Shown: piece by piece, positions 1 through 6,063 of the stretch
Position numbering within the stretch: the first letter of the stretch is position 1
Layout of the letters: each line of letters begins with the position of its first letter
Assembly (NCBI GenBank): GCA_003482555.1
Contig: DMYQ01000291.1
Coordinates: 1,009 to 7,265, forward strand
Source of the DNA: Janthinobacterium sp.
Lineage (GTDB): Bacteria; Pseudomonadota; Gammaproteobacteria; Burkholderiales; Burkholderiaceae_D
DNA: 6,257 bases
Direction of reading: 5' to 3'
Translations under genes and position numbers: made by a program
The notes under the pieces: generated by a model
What the model was told of the DNA's origin: nothing
Seen by the model: the letters and a program-made list of their open reading frames with translations, nothing else
Databases searched by the model: none

Positions 1-12
1 CAAATTACCCAT
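1..12 (-). CDS. Start of an unidentified downstream gene (partial, 4 codons)
   Basis: On the minus strand an ATG at 12-10 is followed by Gly-Asn-Leu and then leaves the window. It is preceded by a good ribosome-binding sequence, GGAG, ending six bases before the ATG. It starts 18 bp after the stop codon of the semialdehyde dehydrogenase, so it would be the fourth gene of the same operon. Four residues do not allow identification. By context it could be a sugar dehydrogenase, lactonase, epimerase or regulator of the same pathway, but nothing in the sequence decides this. A competing ATG at 34-32 overlaps the dehydrogenase stop (ATGA) but opens only a nine-codon frame, so it is not the start. 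Confidence 0.5.
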
Positions 13-30
13 GTTGTTCTCCGTGTGTGT

Positions 31-1608
31 TCATGTCCGCCCGAGGACCGCGTCGCGGCGGCGCCAGATGCCGTCCGGATTGTCGTCGCGCAGTTCCGGC
101 GGCAGCAAGGCCGGGGCCAAATTTTGATACGCGACCGGGCGCAGGAAGCGCTGGATGGCGGCCGTGCCGACCGAGCTGCTGCGCCCGTCCGAGGTGGCCG
201 GGAACGGCCCGCCGTGCACCATCGCCGTCGCCACTTCCACGCCGGTGGGAAAACCATTCGCCAGGATGCGCCCGACCTTGCGCTCCAGCACAGGCAGCAG
301 TTCGGCGGCCGCGGCCAGGTCGCCCTCGTCCATCTGCAGGGTGGCCGTCAACTGCCCTTCCAGATTTTCCGCGATCTCGCGCATCTGTGCCAGGTCGCGG
401 CAAGCCACCAGCAGCGCGGCCGGGCCGAAGACTTCTTCCGACAGGCGCGCGTCGAGCAGGAAAGCGGCGGCGCTGCTGCGGAACAGGGCCGGCTGGCCGC
501 GGCCGTCGGCCGGCGCTTCTTGCGCGCGCGCCAGGGCGCGAACTTCGGCGTTGCCGGCCAGGTGCGCCAGGCCGCGACCATAGTTGGCGGCGATGGCGGG
601 GCTCAGCATGACGCCGGCCGGCGCCTCGCCCAGCGCCTGCGCGGCGGCGTCGCAAAAGCGCTCGAAATCGGCGCCCTGTATGCCCAGCACCAGGCCCGGG
701 TTGGTGCAGAACTGGCCCACACCCATTGTAAGCGACTGTGTCAAACCGGCCGCCATCGTCTCGGCGCGCGCCGCCAGCGCCTGTGGCAGCAAGAACACGG
801 GGTTGATGCTGCTCATTTCCGCGTACACGGGTATCGGTTGCGGGCGCGCGGCGGCGATCGCCATCAGCGCCAGGCCGCCCTGGCGCGAGCCGGTGAAGCC
901 GACCGCCTGGATGGCCGGATGGCGCACCAGTTCCGCGCCCAGGGCATTGCCGGTGCCGGTCAGCAAGCCGAATACGCCGGCCGGCAAGTCGCACTGGCGC
1001 ACGGCCAGCTGGATCGCCCGGCCCACCATTTCGGAAGTGCCGGGGTGAAACGGATGGGCCTTGACCACGACCGGGCAGCCGGCCGCCAGCGCCGCCGCCG
1101 TGTCGCCGCCGGCGACTGAAAACGCGAGCGGAAAATTGCTGGCGCCGAAGACGGCGACCGGGCCCAGGCCGATCAGGCGCATGCGCAAGTCGGGCCGCGG
1201 CGGCTGCCGCAGCGGCAGGGCGCAATCGATGCGGGCGTCGACCCAGGAGCCTTCGCGCAGCAAGTCGGCGAACAGCTTGAGCTGGCCGACGGTGCGCCCG
1301 CGCTCGCCTTCCAGGCGGGCCCGCGGCAAGCCGCTCTCGGCCATCGCGCGCACGATCAAGGCGTCGCCCAGAGCCAGGATCTGTTCTCCGATGGCGTCCA
1401 GGAAAGCCGCGCGGCGCGCGCCGCTCAGGGCGCGGTAAGCGTCGAAGGAAGCTTGCGCCACCATGCAGGCGCCGTCGATCTGTTGCGCGTCGACCGTGTG
1501 GAAGGCCGGTTCCAGCGCCGCGCCCAGAGTCGGGTCGAAGGCGAAGAATGGGGCGCCCGTGCCTTGCACGCTGACGCCGCCTATGAGTGACTGACCGGTG
1601 ATGTTCAC
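31..1608 (-). CDS. Alpha-ketoglutaric semialdehyde dehydrogenase (2,5-dioxovalerate dehydrogenase, NAD(P)+)
   Basis: This is a 525-aa aldehyde dehydrogenase of the kind that oxidises alpha-ketoglutarate semialdehyde to 2-oxoglutarate in the cytoplasm, the last step of non-phosphorylative pentose and sugar-diacid degradation. The superfamily motifs are visible: FGASNFP with the oxyanion-hole Asn158, the cofactor-contacting Lys183, FTGS at 238-241, the general base Glu264 in YAEMSS, the nucleophile Cys301 in GQFCTNPG, and EEVFGP near 391-396. The length and the YAEMSSINPVF and GQFCTNPGL signatures fit the 2,5-dioxovalerate group better than betaine-aldehyde or succinate-semialdehyde dehydrogenases. 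The start is a GTG (1608-1606) behind a modest GGGA ribosome site. It begins only 12 bp after the stop of the upstream FAH-fold gene, so the genes are co-transcribed and probably translationally coupled. The family call is secure; the physiological substrate is inferred from the operon. Confidence 0.92.
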   Translation of the reverse strand: MNITGQSLIGGVSVQGTGAPFFAFDPTLGAALEPAFHTVDAQQIDGACMVAQASFDAYRALSGARRAAFLDAIGEQILALGDALIVRAMAESGLPRARLEGERGRTVGQLKLFADLLREGSWVDARIDCALPLRQPPRPDLRMRLIGLGPVAVFGASNFPLAFSVAGGDTAAALAAGCPVVVKAHPFHPGTSEMVGRAIQLAVRQCDLPAGVFGLLTGTGNALGAELVRHPAIQAVGFTGSRQGGLALMAIAAARPQPIPVYAEMSSINPVFLLPQALAARAETMAAGLTQSLTMGVGQFCTNPGLVLGIQGADFERFCDAAAQALGEAPAGVMLSPAIAANYGRGLAHLAGNAEVRALARAQEAPADGRGQPALFRSSAAAFLLDARLSEEVFGPAALLVACRDLAQMREIAENLEGQLTATLQMDEGDLAAAAELLPVLERKVGRILANGFPTGVEVATAMVHGGPFPATSDGRSSSVGTAAIQRFLRPVAYQNLAPALLPPELRDDNPDGIWRRRDAVLGRT

Positions 1609-1620
1609 TGTGCTTCCCGT

Positions 1621-2613
1621 CTATAAAGTGGTGACTGGCAGGTATGCCGTTTCGCGCCGCACCAGGGTGTTGCGCAGGGCCGGGCCGAAGGCCGCCGCTT
1701 CGATTTCAAACGTTTCGCCGGGCGCCACCGTGATGCCGTCGGCAAAGCTGAGGGTGGCCGTGCCAAAGAAATGGATGTGGACGTCGCCCGCGCGCGTGAA
1801 CAGCGGGTATTTGAAGTGGTGGTATTCCAGGTTGGCGATACTGTGCGACATATTGCGCTCGCCGCTGAGGAAGGGCTTTTCCCAGCGCAGCAGGCCGGCC
1901 TTGTCATAGATGCGCGAACTGCCTTCGACGTGGGGCGGCAATTCGCCCACCAGCAGGGCCGGGCCGACGCCGCACACGCGCAGCTTGGAATGGGCCAGGT
2001 AGAGATAATTTTGGCGCTCGGTGACGTGGTCGGAAAACTCGTTGCCGAGGGCGTAGCCGACGCGGTAGGGGCGGCCATCCTCGCCGATGACGTACAAGCC
2101 GGCGATTTCCGGCTCTTCGCCGCCGTCCAGCGCGAAGCCGGGCATGGCCAGCGTCTGGCCGGAAGCGCAGACGATGCCGCCGTCGCCCTTGTAAAACCAT
2201 TCCGGCTGCACACCGACTTCGCCCGCGGCCGGCTTGCCGCCCTCCACGCCGAGGCGGAACATTTTCATGCTGTCGCTGAGGGTGGCGACGTCGCCGTCGA
2301 TTTTCTTGTGCATGGCGTCGCGCGCGTCGGCGCTGCCCAGGTGGGTCAGGCCGGTGCCGGTGACGAAGCAGTGCGCCGCGTCGTGGTGGTCGAGCGGGGC
2401 CAGCAGACGGCCGGCGCGCAGCACTTCTTGGTAGTCGTGGACGGCCGTGCCGAGCGCCTTGGTGGCCACTTGCGCCAGCCCGCTGCCGTGGCGGATGGCC
2501 GCCTGCGCCAGCGCGTAAGTCGATTCGTAGCCTTCGACGACGCGGATCTGGTCTTGCTCGAGCACGCCGACGCGGCGCCGGCCCTGCGGATCTTTAAACT
2601 GCACTAACAACAT
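1621..2613 (-). CDS. gguC: AraD1/GguC-family FAH-fold protein, probable 2-keto-3-deoxypentonate dehydratase
   Basis: This 330-aa protein belongs to the fumarylacetoacetate hydrolase (FAH) superfamily and resembles the AraD1/GguC group: it opens with LVQFKD and a basic GRRRVGV stretch, and its C-terminal half carries the FAH-like metal site. The likely metal ligands are Glu167 and Glu169 (GGEEPEIAGLYVI) and Asp195 (GNEFSDHVTE). In Agrobacterium gguC lies beside chvE-gguA-gguB; here it sits between a sugar-acid dehydratase and a semialdehyde dehydrogenase. By elimination it should convert 2-keto-3-deoxypentonate to alpha-ketoglutarate semialdehyde, a step done by a DHDPS-fold enzyme in some species and by the FAH-fold XylX in Caulobacter. 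An acylpyruvate-type hydrolase role is the main alternative. The ATG at 2613 has a strong GGGAGG site four bases upstream. The family assignment is firm; the reaction is inferred. Confidence 0.85.
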   Translation of the reverse strand: MLLVQFKDPQGRRRVGVLEQDQIRVVEGYESTYALAQAAIRHGSGLAQVATKALGTAVHDYQEVLRAGRLLAPLDHHDAAHCFVTGTGLTHLGSADARDAMHKKIDGDVATLSDSMKMFRLGVEGGKPAAGEVGVQPEWFYKGDGGIVCASGQTLAMPGFALDGGEEPEIAGLYVIGEDGRPYRVGYALGNEFSDHVTERQNYLYLAHSKLRVCGVGPALLVGELPPHVEGSSRIYDKAGLLRWEKPFLSGERNMSHSIANLEYHHFKYPLFTRAGDVHIHFFGTATLSFADGITVAPGETFEIEAAAFGPALRNTLVRRETAYLPVTTL

Positions 2614-2673
2614 ACTGCCTCCCGATGGATACCGGGACAGGCCGGCGGCCCGCCCCGAATGGATGCTGCGCTG

Positions 2674-2692
2674 GCGCTGCGCGGCGCAGCGC
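2674..2692 (-). other. Intercistronic GC-rich hairpin
   Basis: The 84-bp gap between the dehydratase and the GguC-like gene contains a perfect 7-bp stem, GCGCTGC paired with GCAGCGC, around a 5-base loop. Further copies of GCTGCGC and GCGCAGC next to it allow an alternative, larger fold (2665-2695). No T-tract follows on the minus strand, so it is not a classical terminator. It may mark an mRNA processing or stability site that sets the ratio of dehydratase to downstream enzymes. This role is inferred. Confidence 0.45.
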
Positions 2693-2697
2693 AGCGT

Positions 2698-4437
2698 CTA
2701 ATGCGAATGCTTGGGCACGGCGGAGCCGCGGTTGCCGACCAGGAAATCGAAGTCGCAGCCTTCGTCGGCTTGCAGCACGCGGTCGATATAGAGTTGCTGG
2801 TAACCGCTCTTGGGGCCGGACGCCGGCCGCTGGGCGCGCTCGGCCAGGCGGCGCGCCATTTCCTCGGCATCTATATCCAGGTTCAAGCTGCCCTCGTAAC
2901 AATCGAGGGAAATCCAGTCGCCATCCTGGACGATGCCGAGCGGGCCGCCGGCGGCCGCCTCCGGCGCCACGTGCAAGACCACGGTGCCGTAAGCGGTGCC
3001 GCTCATGCGCGCGTCGGAAATGCGCACCATGTCCTTGACGCCCAGCGCCAGCAACTTGGGCGGCAAGCCCATATTGCCCACTTCGGCCATGCCGGGATAG
3101 CCTTTCGGGCCGCAATTTTTCATCACCAGCACCGAGCCGGCGTCGACATCCAGGTCGGGGTCGACGATGCGCTGCTTGTAATGGTCGAAGTCTTCGAAGA
3201 CGACGGCGCGGCCGCGGTGGCGCATCAGCTCGGGCGAGGCGGCCGACGGTTTCAGCACGGCGCCACGCGGCGCCAGGTTGCCGCGCAAGATGCAAATGCC
3301 GCCGTCTGCCAGGAGAGGATTGTCGAGCTGGCGGATGACTTCGTCGTTATAGATGGGCGCTTCGCGGCAATTCTCGGCCAGGGTGGCGCCATTGACGGTG
3401 AGCGCGCCCGGATGCGGCAGCAAGCCTCCCTCGTCCAAGCGCCGTATCACGCCCGGCAAGCCGCCCGCGTAATAAAACTCTTCCATCAGGAAGCGCCCGG
3501 AAGGCAGCAAGTCGACGATGGTGGGGGTGTTGCGGCCCACCCGGGTCCAGTCTTCCAGTTCCAGCGGCACGCCCATGCGGCCGGCGATGGCTTTCAGGTG
3601 GATCACGGCATTGGTCGAGCCGCCGATGGCGGCGTTGACGCGGATGGCGTTTTCAAACGCTTCCCGGGTCAGCACCTTGGACAGGCGCAAGTCCTCGAAC
3701 ACCATTTCAACGATGCGTATGCCCGACATGTGGGCCAGCACGTAGCGGCGCGAATCGACGGCCGGAATGGCGGCGTTGTGCGGCAGGCTGGTGCCCAGCG
3801 CTTCGGCCATGCAAGCCATGGTCGACGCCGTGCCCATGGTGTTGCAGGTGCCGGCCGAGCGCGACATGCCCGATTCGGCCGCCATGAACTGGTGCATGGT
3901 GATGCTGCCCGCCTTGACGGCTTCGTGCAATTGCCAGACGGCCGTGCCGGAACCGATGTCCTTGCCGTCCAGTTTGCCGTTGAGCATGGGGCCGCCGCTC
4001 ACGACGATGGTGGGAATATCGCAACTGGCGGCGCCCATCAGCAGGGCCGGTGTTGTTTTGTCGCAACCAACCAGCAAGACCACGGCATCCATCGGGTTGC
4101 CGCGTATCGATTCTTCGACGTCCATGCTGGCCAGATTACGCGTGAGCATGGCGGTCGGGCGCAAGTTCGATTCGCCGTTTGAAAACACGGGGAACTCGAC
4201 CGGGAAGCCGCCCGCCTCCAGGATGCCGCGCTTGACGTGTTCGGCCAGCTTGCGGAAGTGGGCGTTGCAGGGCGTCAGCTCGGACCAGGTATTGCAGATG
4301 CCGATGATGGGCTTGCCCTGGAATTCGTGGTCGGGGATGCCTTGATTCTTCATCCAGCTGCGGTACATGAAGCCATTCTTGTCCTGGGTGCCGAACCATT
4401 CGGCCGAGCGCAGGGCGATCTTTTTCTTTTCGGGCAT
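2698..4437 (-). CDS. IlvD/Edd-family sugar-acid dehydratase (L-arabonate / D-xylonate dehydratase)
   Basis: This 579-aa cytoplasmic iron-sulfur enzyme removes water from an aldonic acid to give the 2-keto-3-deoxy acid. The [2Fe-2S] cysteines of the family are visible as Cys57 (TPCNAH), Cys125 (VGCDKTTP) and Cys198 (AGTCNTMGTAS). The likely Mg2+ ligands are Glu89, Asp126 and Lys127 (carbamylated in the family), and the catalytic serine lies in DARMSG at 475-480. The length matches pentonate dehydratases such as the Rhizobium L-arabonate enzyme and is shorter than typical 6-phosphogluconate dehydratases. An in-frame ATG at 4476 would add 13 residues but lacks a ribosome site. The ATG at 4437 has AGAGGA seven bases upstream and the expected MPEKKK-type N-terminus, so it is preferred. 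It is the first gene of the minus-strand operon, read from the conserved promoter near 4505-4534. L-arabonate, D-xylonate and D-fuconate specificity cannot be separated by eye. Confidence 0.93.
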   Translation of the reverse strand: MPEKKKIALRSAEWFGTQDKNGFMYRSWMKNQGIPDHEFQGKPIIGICNTWSELTPCNAHFRKLAEHVKRGILEAGGFPVEFPVFSNGESNLRPTAMLTRNLASMDVEESIRGNPMDAVVLLVGCDKTTPALLMGAASCDIPTIVVSGGPMLNGKLDGKDIGSGTAVWQLHEAVKAGSITMHQFMAAESGMSRSAGTCNTMGTASTMACMAEALGTSLPHNAAIPAVDSRRYVLAHMSGIRIVEMVFEDLRLSKVLTREAFENAIRVNAAIGGSTNAVIHLKAIAGRMGVPLELEDWTRVGRNTPTIVDLLPSGRFLMEEFYYAGGLPGVIRRLDEGGLLPHPGALTVNGATLAENCREAPIYNDEVIRQLDNPLLADGGICILRGNLAPRGAVLKPSAASPELMRHRGRAVVFEDFDHYKQRIVDPDLDVDAGSVLVMKNCGPKGYPGMAEVGNMGLPPKLLALGVKDMVRISDARMSGTAYGTVVLHVAPEAAAGGPLGIVQDGDWISLDCYEGSLNLDIDAEEMARRLAERAQRPASGPKSGYQQLYIDRVLQADEGCDFDFLVGNRGSAVPKHSH

Positions 4438-4444
4438 GCCGTAT

Positions 4445-4450
4445 TCCTCT
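4445..4450 (-). promoter_or_regulatory. Ribosome-binding site that decides the dehydratase start
   Basis: AGAGGA on the minus strand lies seven bases before the ATG at 4437. The alternative upstream ATG at 4476 has no purine-rich sequence in front of it, so this site favours the shorter 579-aa protein. Confidence 0.75.
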
Positions 4451-4504
4451 TTATTCTGTCGCCGGGCCGGACACATGTCAAACAGCCAGGCAGGTGTGGG
4501 AAGA

Positions 4505-4534
4505 ATACTAAAGCGTCCATCGATATCTTTCTAA
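4505..4534 (-). promoter_or_regulatory. Putative promoter of the catabolic operon
   Basis: Read on the minus strand, a -35-like TTAGAA (4534-4529) is followed after 18 bp by a -10-like TAGTAT (4510-4505). Both hexamers are weak sigma-70 matches, as expected of an activator-dependent or tightly controlled promoter. The call rests mainly on the same two hexamers recurring at the same 18-bp spacing on the opposite strand before the chvE-like gene, with GATATC and GGAC conserved in the spacer. The -10 is separated by 67 bp from the dehydratase ATG. No start site has been mapped. Confidence 0.55.
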
Positions 4535-4571
4535 TCACTTTTTATTGAGTATCGATATTCGATTCGATATC
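4505..4571 (-). repeat. Left copy of the mirrored 67-bp promoter/operator module
   Basis: Read on the minus strand from 4571 to 4505, this stretch aligns without a gap to 4761-4827 on the plus strand and matches at 48 of 67 positions. The longest identical run is the 14-mer ATTAGAAAGATATC. The upstream part holds ATCGA-N3-TCGAT (4551-4563) and a second TATCGA 12 bp away, giving both a palindrome and a direct repeat. It is probably the binding site for the shared regulator of both operons. Confidence 0.7.
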
Positions 4572-4586
4572 AAAAGATTTCGTCGC

Positions 4587-4637
4587 CGCAATTGCGTCGT
4601 GCCGGCGGCGCGCGTAAATTAGTGACACCGCGGCACG
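4587..4637. repeat. Inverted repeats in the centre of the divergent region
   Basis: Two dyads lie side by side. CGCAATTGCG (4587-4596) is a perfect 10-bp palindrome. CGTGCCG-G-CGG (4598-4608) pairs with CCGCGGCACG (4628-4637), giving ten pairs with one bulged G around a 19-base loop that contains the AT-rich TAAATTAG. They lie between the two promoter modules and could be a further protein-binding site or part of an RNA. Neither dyad resembles the TATCGA motif of the modules. Confidence 0.35.
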
Positions 4638-4703
4638 GGGAAGCGGACAAACAAGCGGGCCGGCAAGCGCACTCCTGTCTTGAGGAGCGGTGGATGGGCC
4701 GGG

Positions 4704-4743
4704 TTTTTCGCCGCGCGAAAAAGCCGCGCCGCCCGGGCTTTTT
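4704..4743 (+). terminator. Two overlapping alternative hairpins ending in a T-tract
   Basis: TTTTTCGC (4704-4711) pairs with GCGAAAAA (4715-4722) over a 3-base loop. The same AAAAA, with GCC (4718-4725), can instead pair with GGCTTTTT (4736-4743) across a 10-base loop. The two folds exclude each other. The second looks like an intrinsic terminator, and because A- and T-tracts flank it, it would work on either strand. It sits upstream of the chvE promoter module, so it would not stop chvE transcription from there. It could end a small transcript or insulate the two divergent promoters. The structure is seen; the role is inferred. Confidence 0.45.
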
Positions 4744-4760
4744 CCATGGCGATCCAAATT

Positions 4761-4827
4761 GATACCGGTTTCGATATCGAATAAGCTTAAAAAATCATTA
4801 GAAAGATATCTGTGGACAATTTAGTAT
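4761..4827 (+). repeat. Right copy of the mirrored 67-bp promoter/operator module
   Basis: This is the plus-strand partner of the module at 4505-4571. It contains TTCGATATCGAA (4770-4781), a perfect 12-bp palindrome, at the position where the left copy has ATCGA-N3-TCGAT. It also keeps the direct-repeat pattern, TACCGG and TATCGA 12 bp apart, in register with TATCGA and TATCGA in the left copy. These conserved elements lie 17 bp or more upstream of the -35-like hexamer, a placement that fits an activator or a looping repressor. Confidence 0.7.
4798..4827 (+). promoter_or_regulatory. Putative promoter of the chvE-gguA transport operon
   Basis: TTAGAA (4798-4803) and TAGTAT (4822-4827) are separated by 18 bp, identical in sequence and spacing to the opposing catabolic promoter. 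The hexamers match the sigma-70 consensus only partly. A TGGACA at 4813-4818 looks more like a consensus -35 but has no suitable -10 downstream, and its last base is not kept in the other copy. The leader from the -10 to the chvE ATG is 70 bp. Confidence 0.55.
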
Positions 4828-4897
4828 CGGCTCATCGCATCATCGGTGCGAGCATGGCAGCAGATCCAAATCAACAATAAATCCGGAGACTAAAAAA

Positions 4898-5959
4898 ATG
4901 AAAGCAATCAAACTCATCATCGCTGGCCTGGTACTCGGCGGCGTCGCCGTCGGCGCCAACGCGCAGACCAAGGGACAGATCGGTATCTCGATGCCGACCA
5001 AGTCGTCGATGCGCTGGATCGCCGATGGCGACAATATGGTGAAGGTCTTCAAGGAACGCGGTTACAAGACCGACTTGCAGTTCGCCGACGACGATATCCC
5101 GAACCAGCTGGCGCAAGTGGAAAACATGATCACCAAGGGCGCCAAGGTGCTGGTGATCGCCGCCATCGACGGCACCACCCTGTCGGACGTGCTGCAAAAG
5201 GCGGCCGACAAGGGCATCAAGGTCATTTCCTACGACCGCCTGATCCGCGGCACGAAAAACGTCGATTACTATGCGACCTTCGACAACTTCCAGGTCGGCG
5301 TGCTGCAAGCGGCTTACATCGAGAAAGCCCTGAATCTGAAAGCCGGCAAGGGTCCCTACAATATCGAATTGTTTGGCGGTTCGGCCGACGACAACAACGC
5401 CCACTTCTTTTACAACGGCGCCATGTCGGTCTTGAAGCCCTACATGGACAAGGGCAAGCTGGTGGTGCGCAGCAAGCAGCTGGGCATGGAAAAAGTGGCG
5501 ACCCTGCGCTGGGACGGCGCCGTCGCCCAGGCCCGCATGGACAATCTGTTGAGCGCCTACTACAGCAAGGATCGCATCGATGCCGTGCTGTCGCCGTATG
5601 ACGGCTTGAGCATCGGCATCCTGTCTTCGCTCAAGGGCGTCGGCTACGGCACCCCGAAGATGCCGATGCCCGTCGTCACCGGCCAGGACGCCGAAATCCC
5701 GTCCGTGAAATCGATCCTGGCCGGCGAGCAGCGCTCGACCGTGTTCAAGGATACGCGCGAACTGGCCAAGGTCACGGCAAACATGGTGGACGCCATGCTG
5801 AGCAACAAGACCGTGGTGATCAACGATACCAAGACGTATAACAATGGCGTCAAGGTGGTTCCCTCCTTCCTGCTGAAACCGGTCATCGTCGACAAGACCA
5901 ACTGGAAAGAAGTGCTGGTCACCGGCAGCGGCTACTACACCGAAGCGCAATTGAAATAA
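4898..5959 (+). CDS. chvE: Periplasmic multiple-sugar-binding protein, ChvE family
   Basis: This 353-aa protein is the substrate-binding component of a sugar ABC importer and strongly resembles Agrobacterium ChvE, which binds arabinose, galactose, glucose, xylose and some sugar acids. A signal peptide is clear: basic MKAIK, a hydrophobic core to about residue 19, and an ANA-Q cleavage site after residue 22. Family motifs follow in order: MPTKSS (32-37), FADDDIPNQ (62-70), DGTTLSDVL (91-99), SYDRLIR (111-117), FGGSADDNNA (159-168), SPYDGLSIG (232-240) and TGQDAE (261-266). The length is that of ChvE (about 354 aa). The ATG at 4898 has GGAG nine bases upstream. It is followed after 104 bp by the ATPase gene of the same importer. 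In Agrobacterium ChvE also passes sugar signals to VirA; no such sensor is seen here, so only transport is supported. Confidence 0.95.
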   Translation: MKAIKLIIAGLVLGGVAVGANAQTKGQIGISMPTKSSMRWIADGDNMVKVFKERGYKTDLQFADDDIPNQLAQVENMITKGAKVLVIAAIDGTTLSDVLQKAADKGIKVISYDRLIRGTKNVDYYATFDNFQVGVLQAAYIEKALNLKAGKGPYNIELFGGSADDNNAHFFYNGAMSVLKPYMDKGKLVVRSKQLGMEKVATLRWDGAVAQARMDNLLSAYYSKDRIDAVLSPYDGLSIGILSSLKGVGYGTPKMPMPVVTGQDAEIPSVKSILAGEQRSTVFKDTRELAKVTANMVDAMLSNKTVVINDTKTYNNGVKVVPSFLLKPVIVDKTNWKEVLVTGSGYYTEAQLK

Positions 5960-5971
5960 GCGGCAGCGCCA

Positions 5972-5995
5972 CGCGGGCCGCCCTGTCGGCCCGCG
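5972..5995 (+). other. Strong hairpin after the binding-protein gene
   Basis: CGCGGGCCG (5972-5980) pairs perfectly with CGGCCCGCG (5987-5995), a 9-bp all-GC stem with a 6-base loop, starting 12 bp after the chvE stop codon. No T-tract follows, so read-through into the ATPase gene is expected. Such hairpins after binding-protein genes are known to stabilise the upstream mRNA against 3' exonucleases or to attenuate transcription, which gives more binding protein than membrane components. Confidence 0.65.
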
Positions 5996-6023
5996 CCAGA
6001 CCATACCGCGACAGTTTGTTGCA

Positions 6024-6045
6024 GGCCCCAGCCACGGCGGGGGCC
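6024..6045 (+). other. Second hairpin just upstream of the ATPase ribosome site
   Basis: GGCCCC (6024-6029) pairs with GGGGCC (6040-6045) around a 10-base loop. The stem ends about seven bases before the AAGAGGTGA ribosome-binding sequence (6052-6060), so it could influence initiation of the ATPase or add to the mRNA protection of the first hairpin. A functional role is inferred. Confidence 0.4.
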
Positions 6046-6063
6046 GGGCTAAAGAGGTGAATC

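Noticed and set aside
25..1119. Open frames on the plus strand and in another minus frame across the aldehyde dehydrogenase
   Set aside because: They are low-complexity Arg/Ala/Gly-rich translations without motifs and overlap a gene with intact catalytic residues.
2659..4182. 507-codon open frame on the plus strand
   Set aside because: It lies opposite the dehydratase gene, whose family motifs are clear. Its translation is rich in His, Gly, Ala and Arg with no recognisable domain, as expected for an antisense frame in GC-rich coding DNA.
4476..4476. Upstream ATG giving a 592-aa dehydratase
   Set aside because: It has no ribosome-binding sequence, and the extra 13 residues do not look like the family N-terminus; the ATG at 4437 has a good site.
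4542..4757. 71-codon open frame on the minus strand inside the divergent spacer
   Set aside because: It crosses the left promoter/operator module, has no convincing ribosome-binding site and no recognisable protein features.
4813..4818. TGGACA as the -35 element of the chvE promoter
   Set aside because: It is close to TTGACA, but no -10-like hexamer lies 16-18 bp downstream, and the mirrored promoter has TGGACG with no -10 there either. The conserved TTAGAA and TAGTAT pair explains both copies better.
4854..4880. Eight-residue leader reading frame upstream of chvE (MAADPNQQ)
   Set aside because: It has only a weak ribosome-binding sequence and no run of regulatory codons; frames this short arise by chance, so a leader-peptide control is not supported.
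4871..6004. 377-codon open frame on the minus strand opposite chvE
   Set aside because: The plus strand encodes a full-length ChvE-like protein with signal peptide; the minus frame is a codon-bias shadow with no domain.
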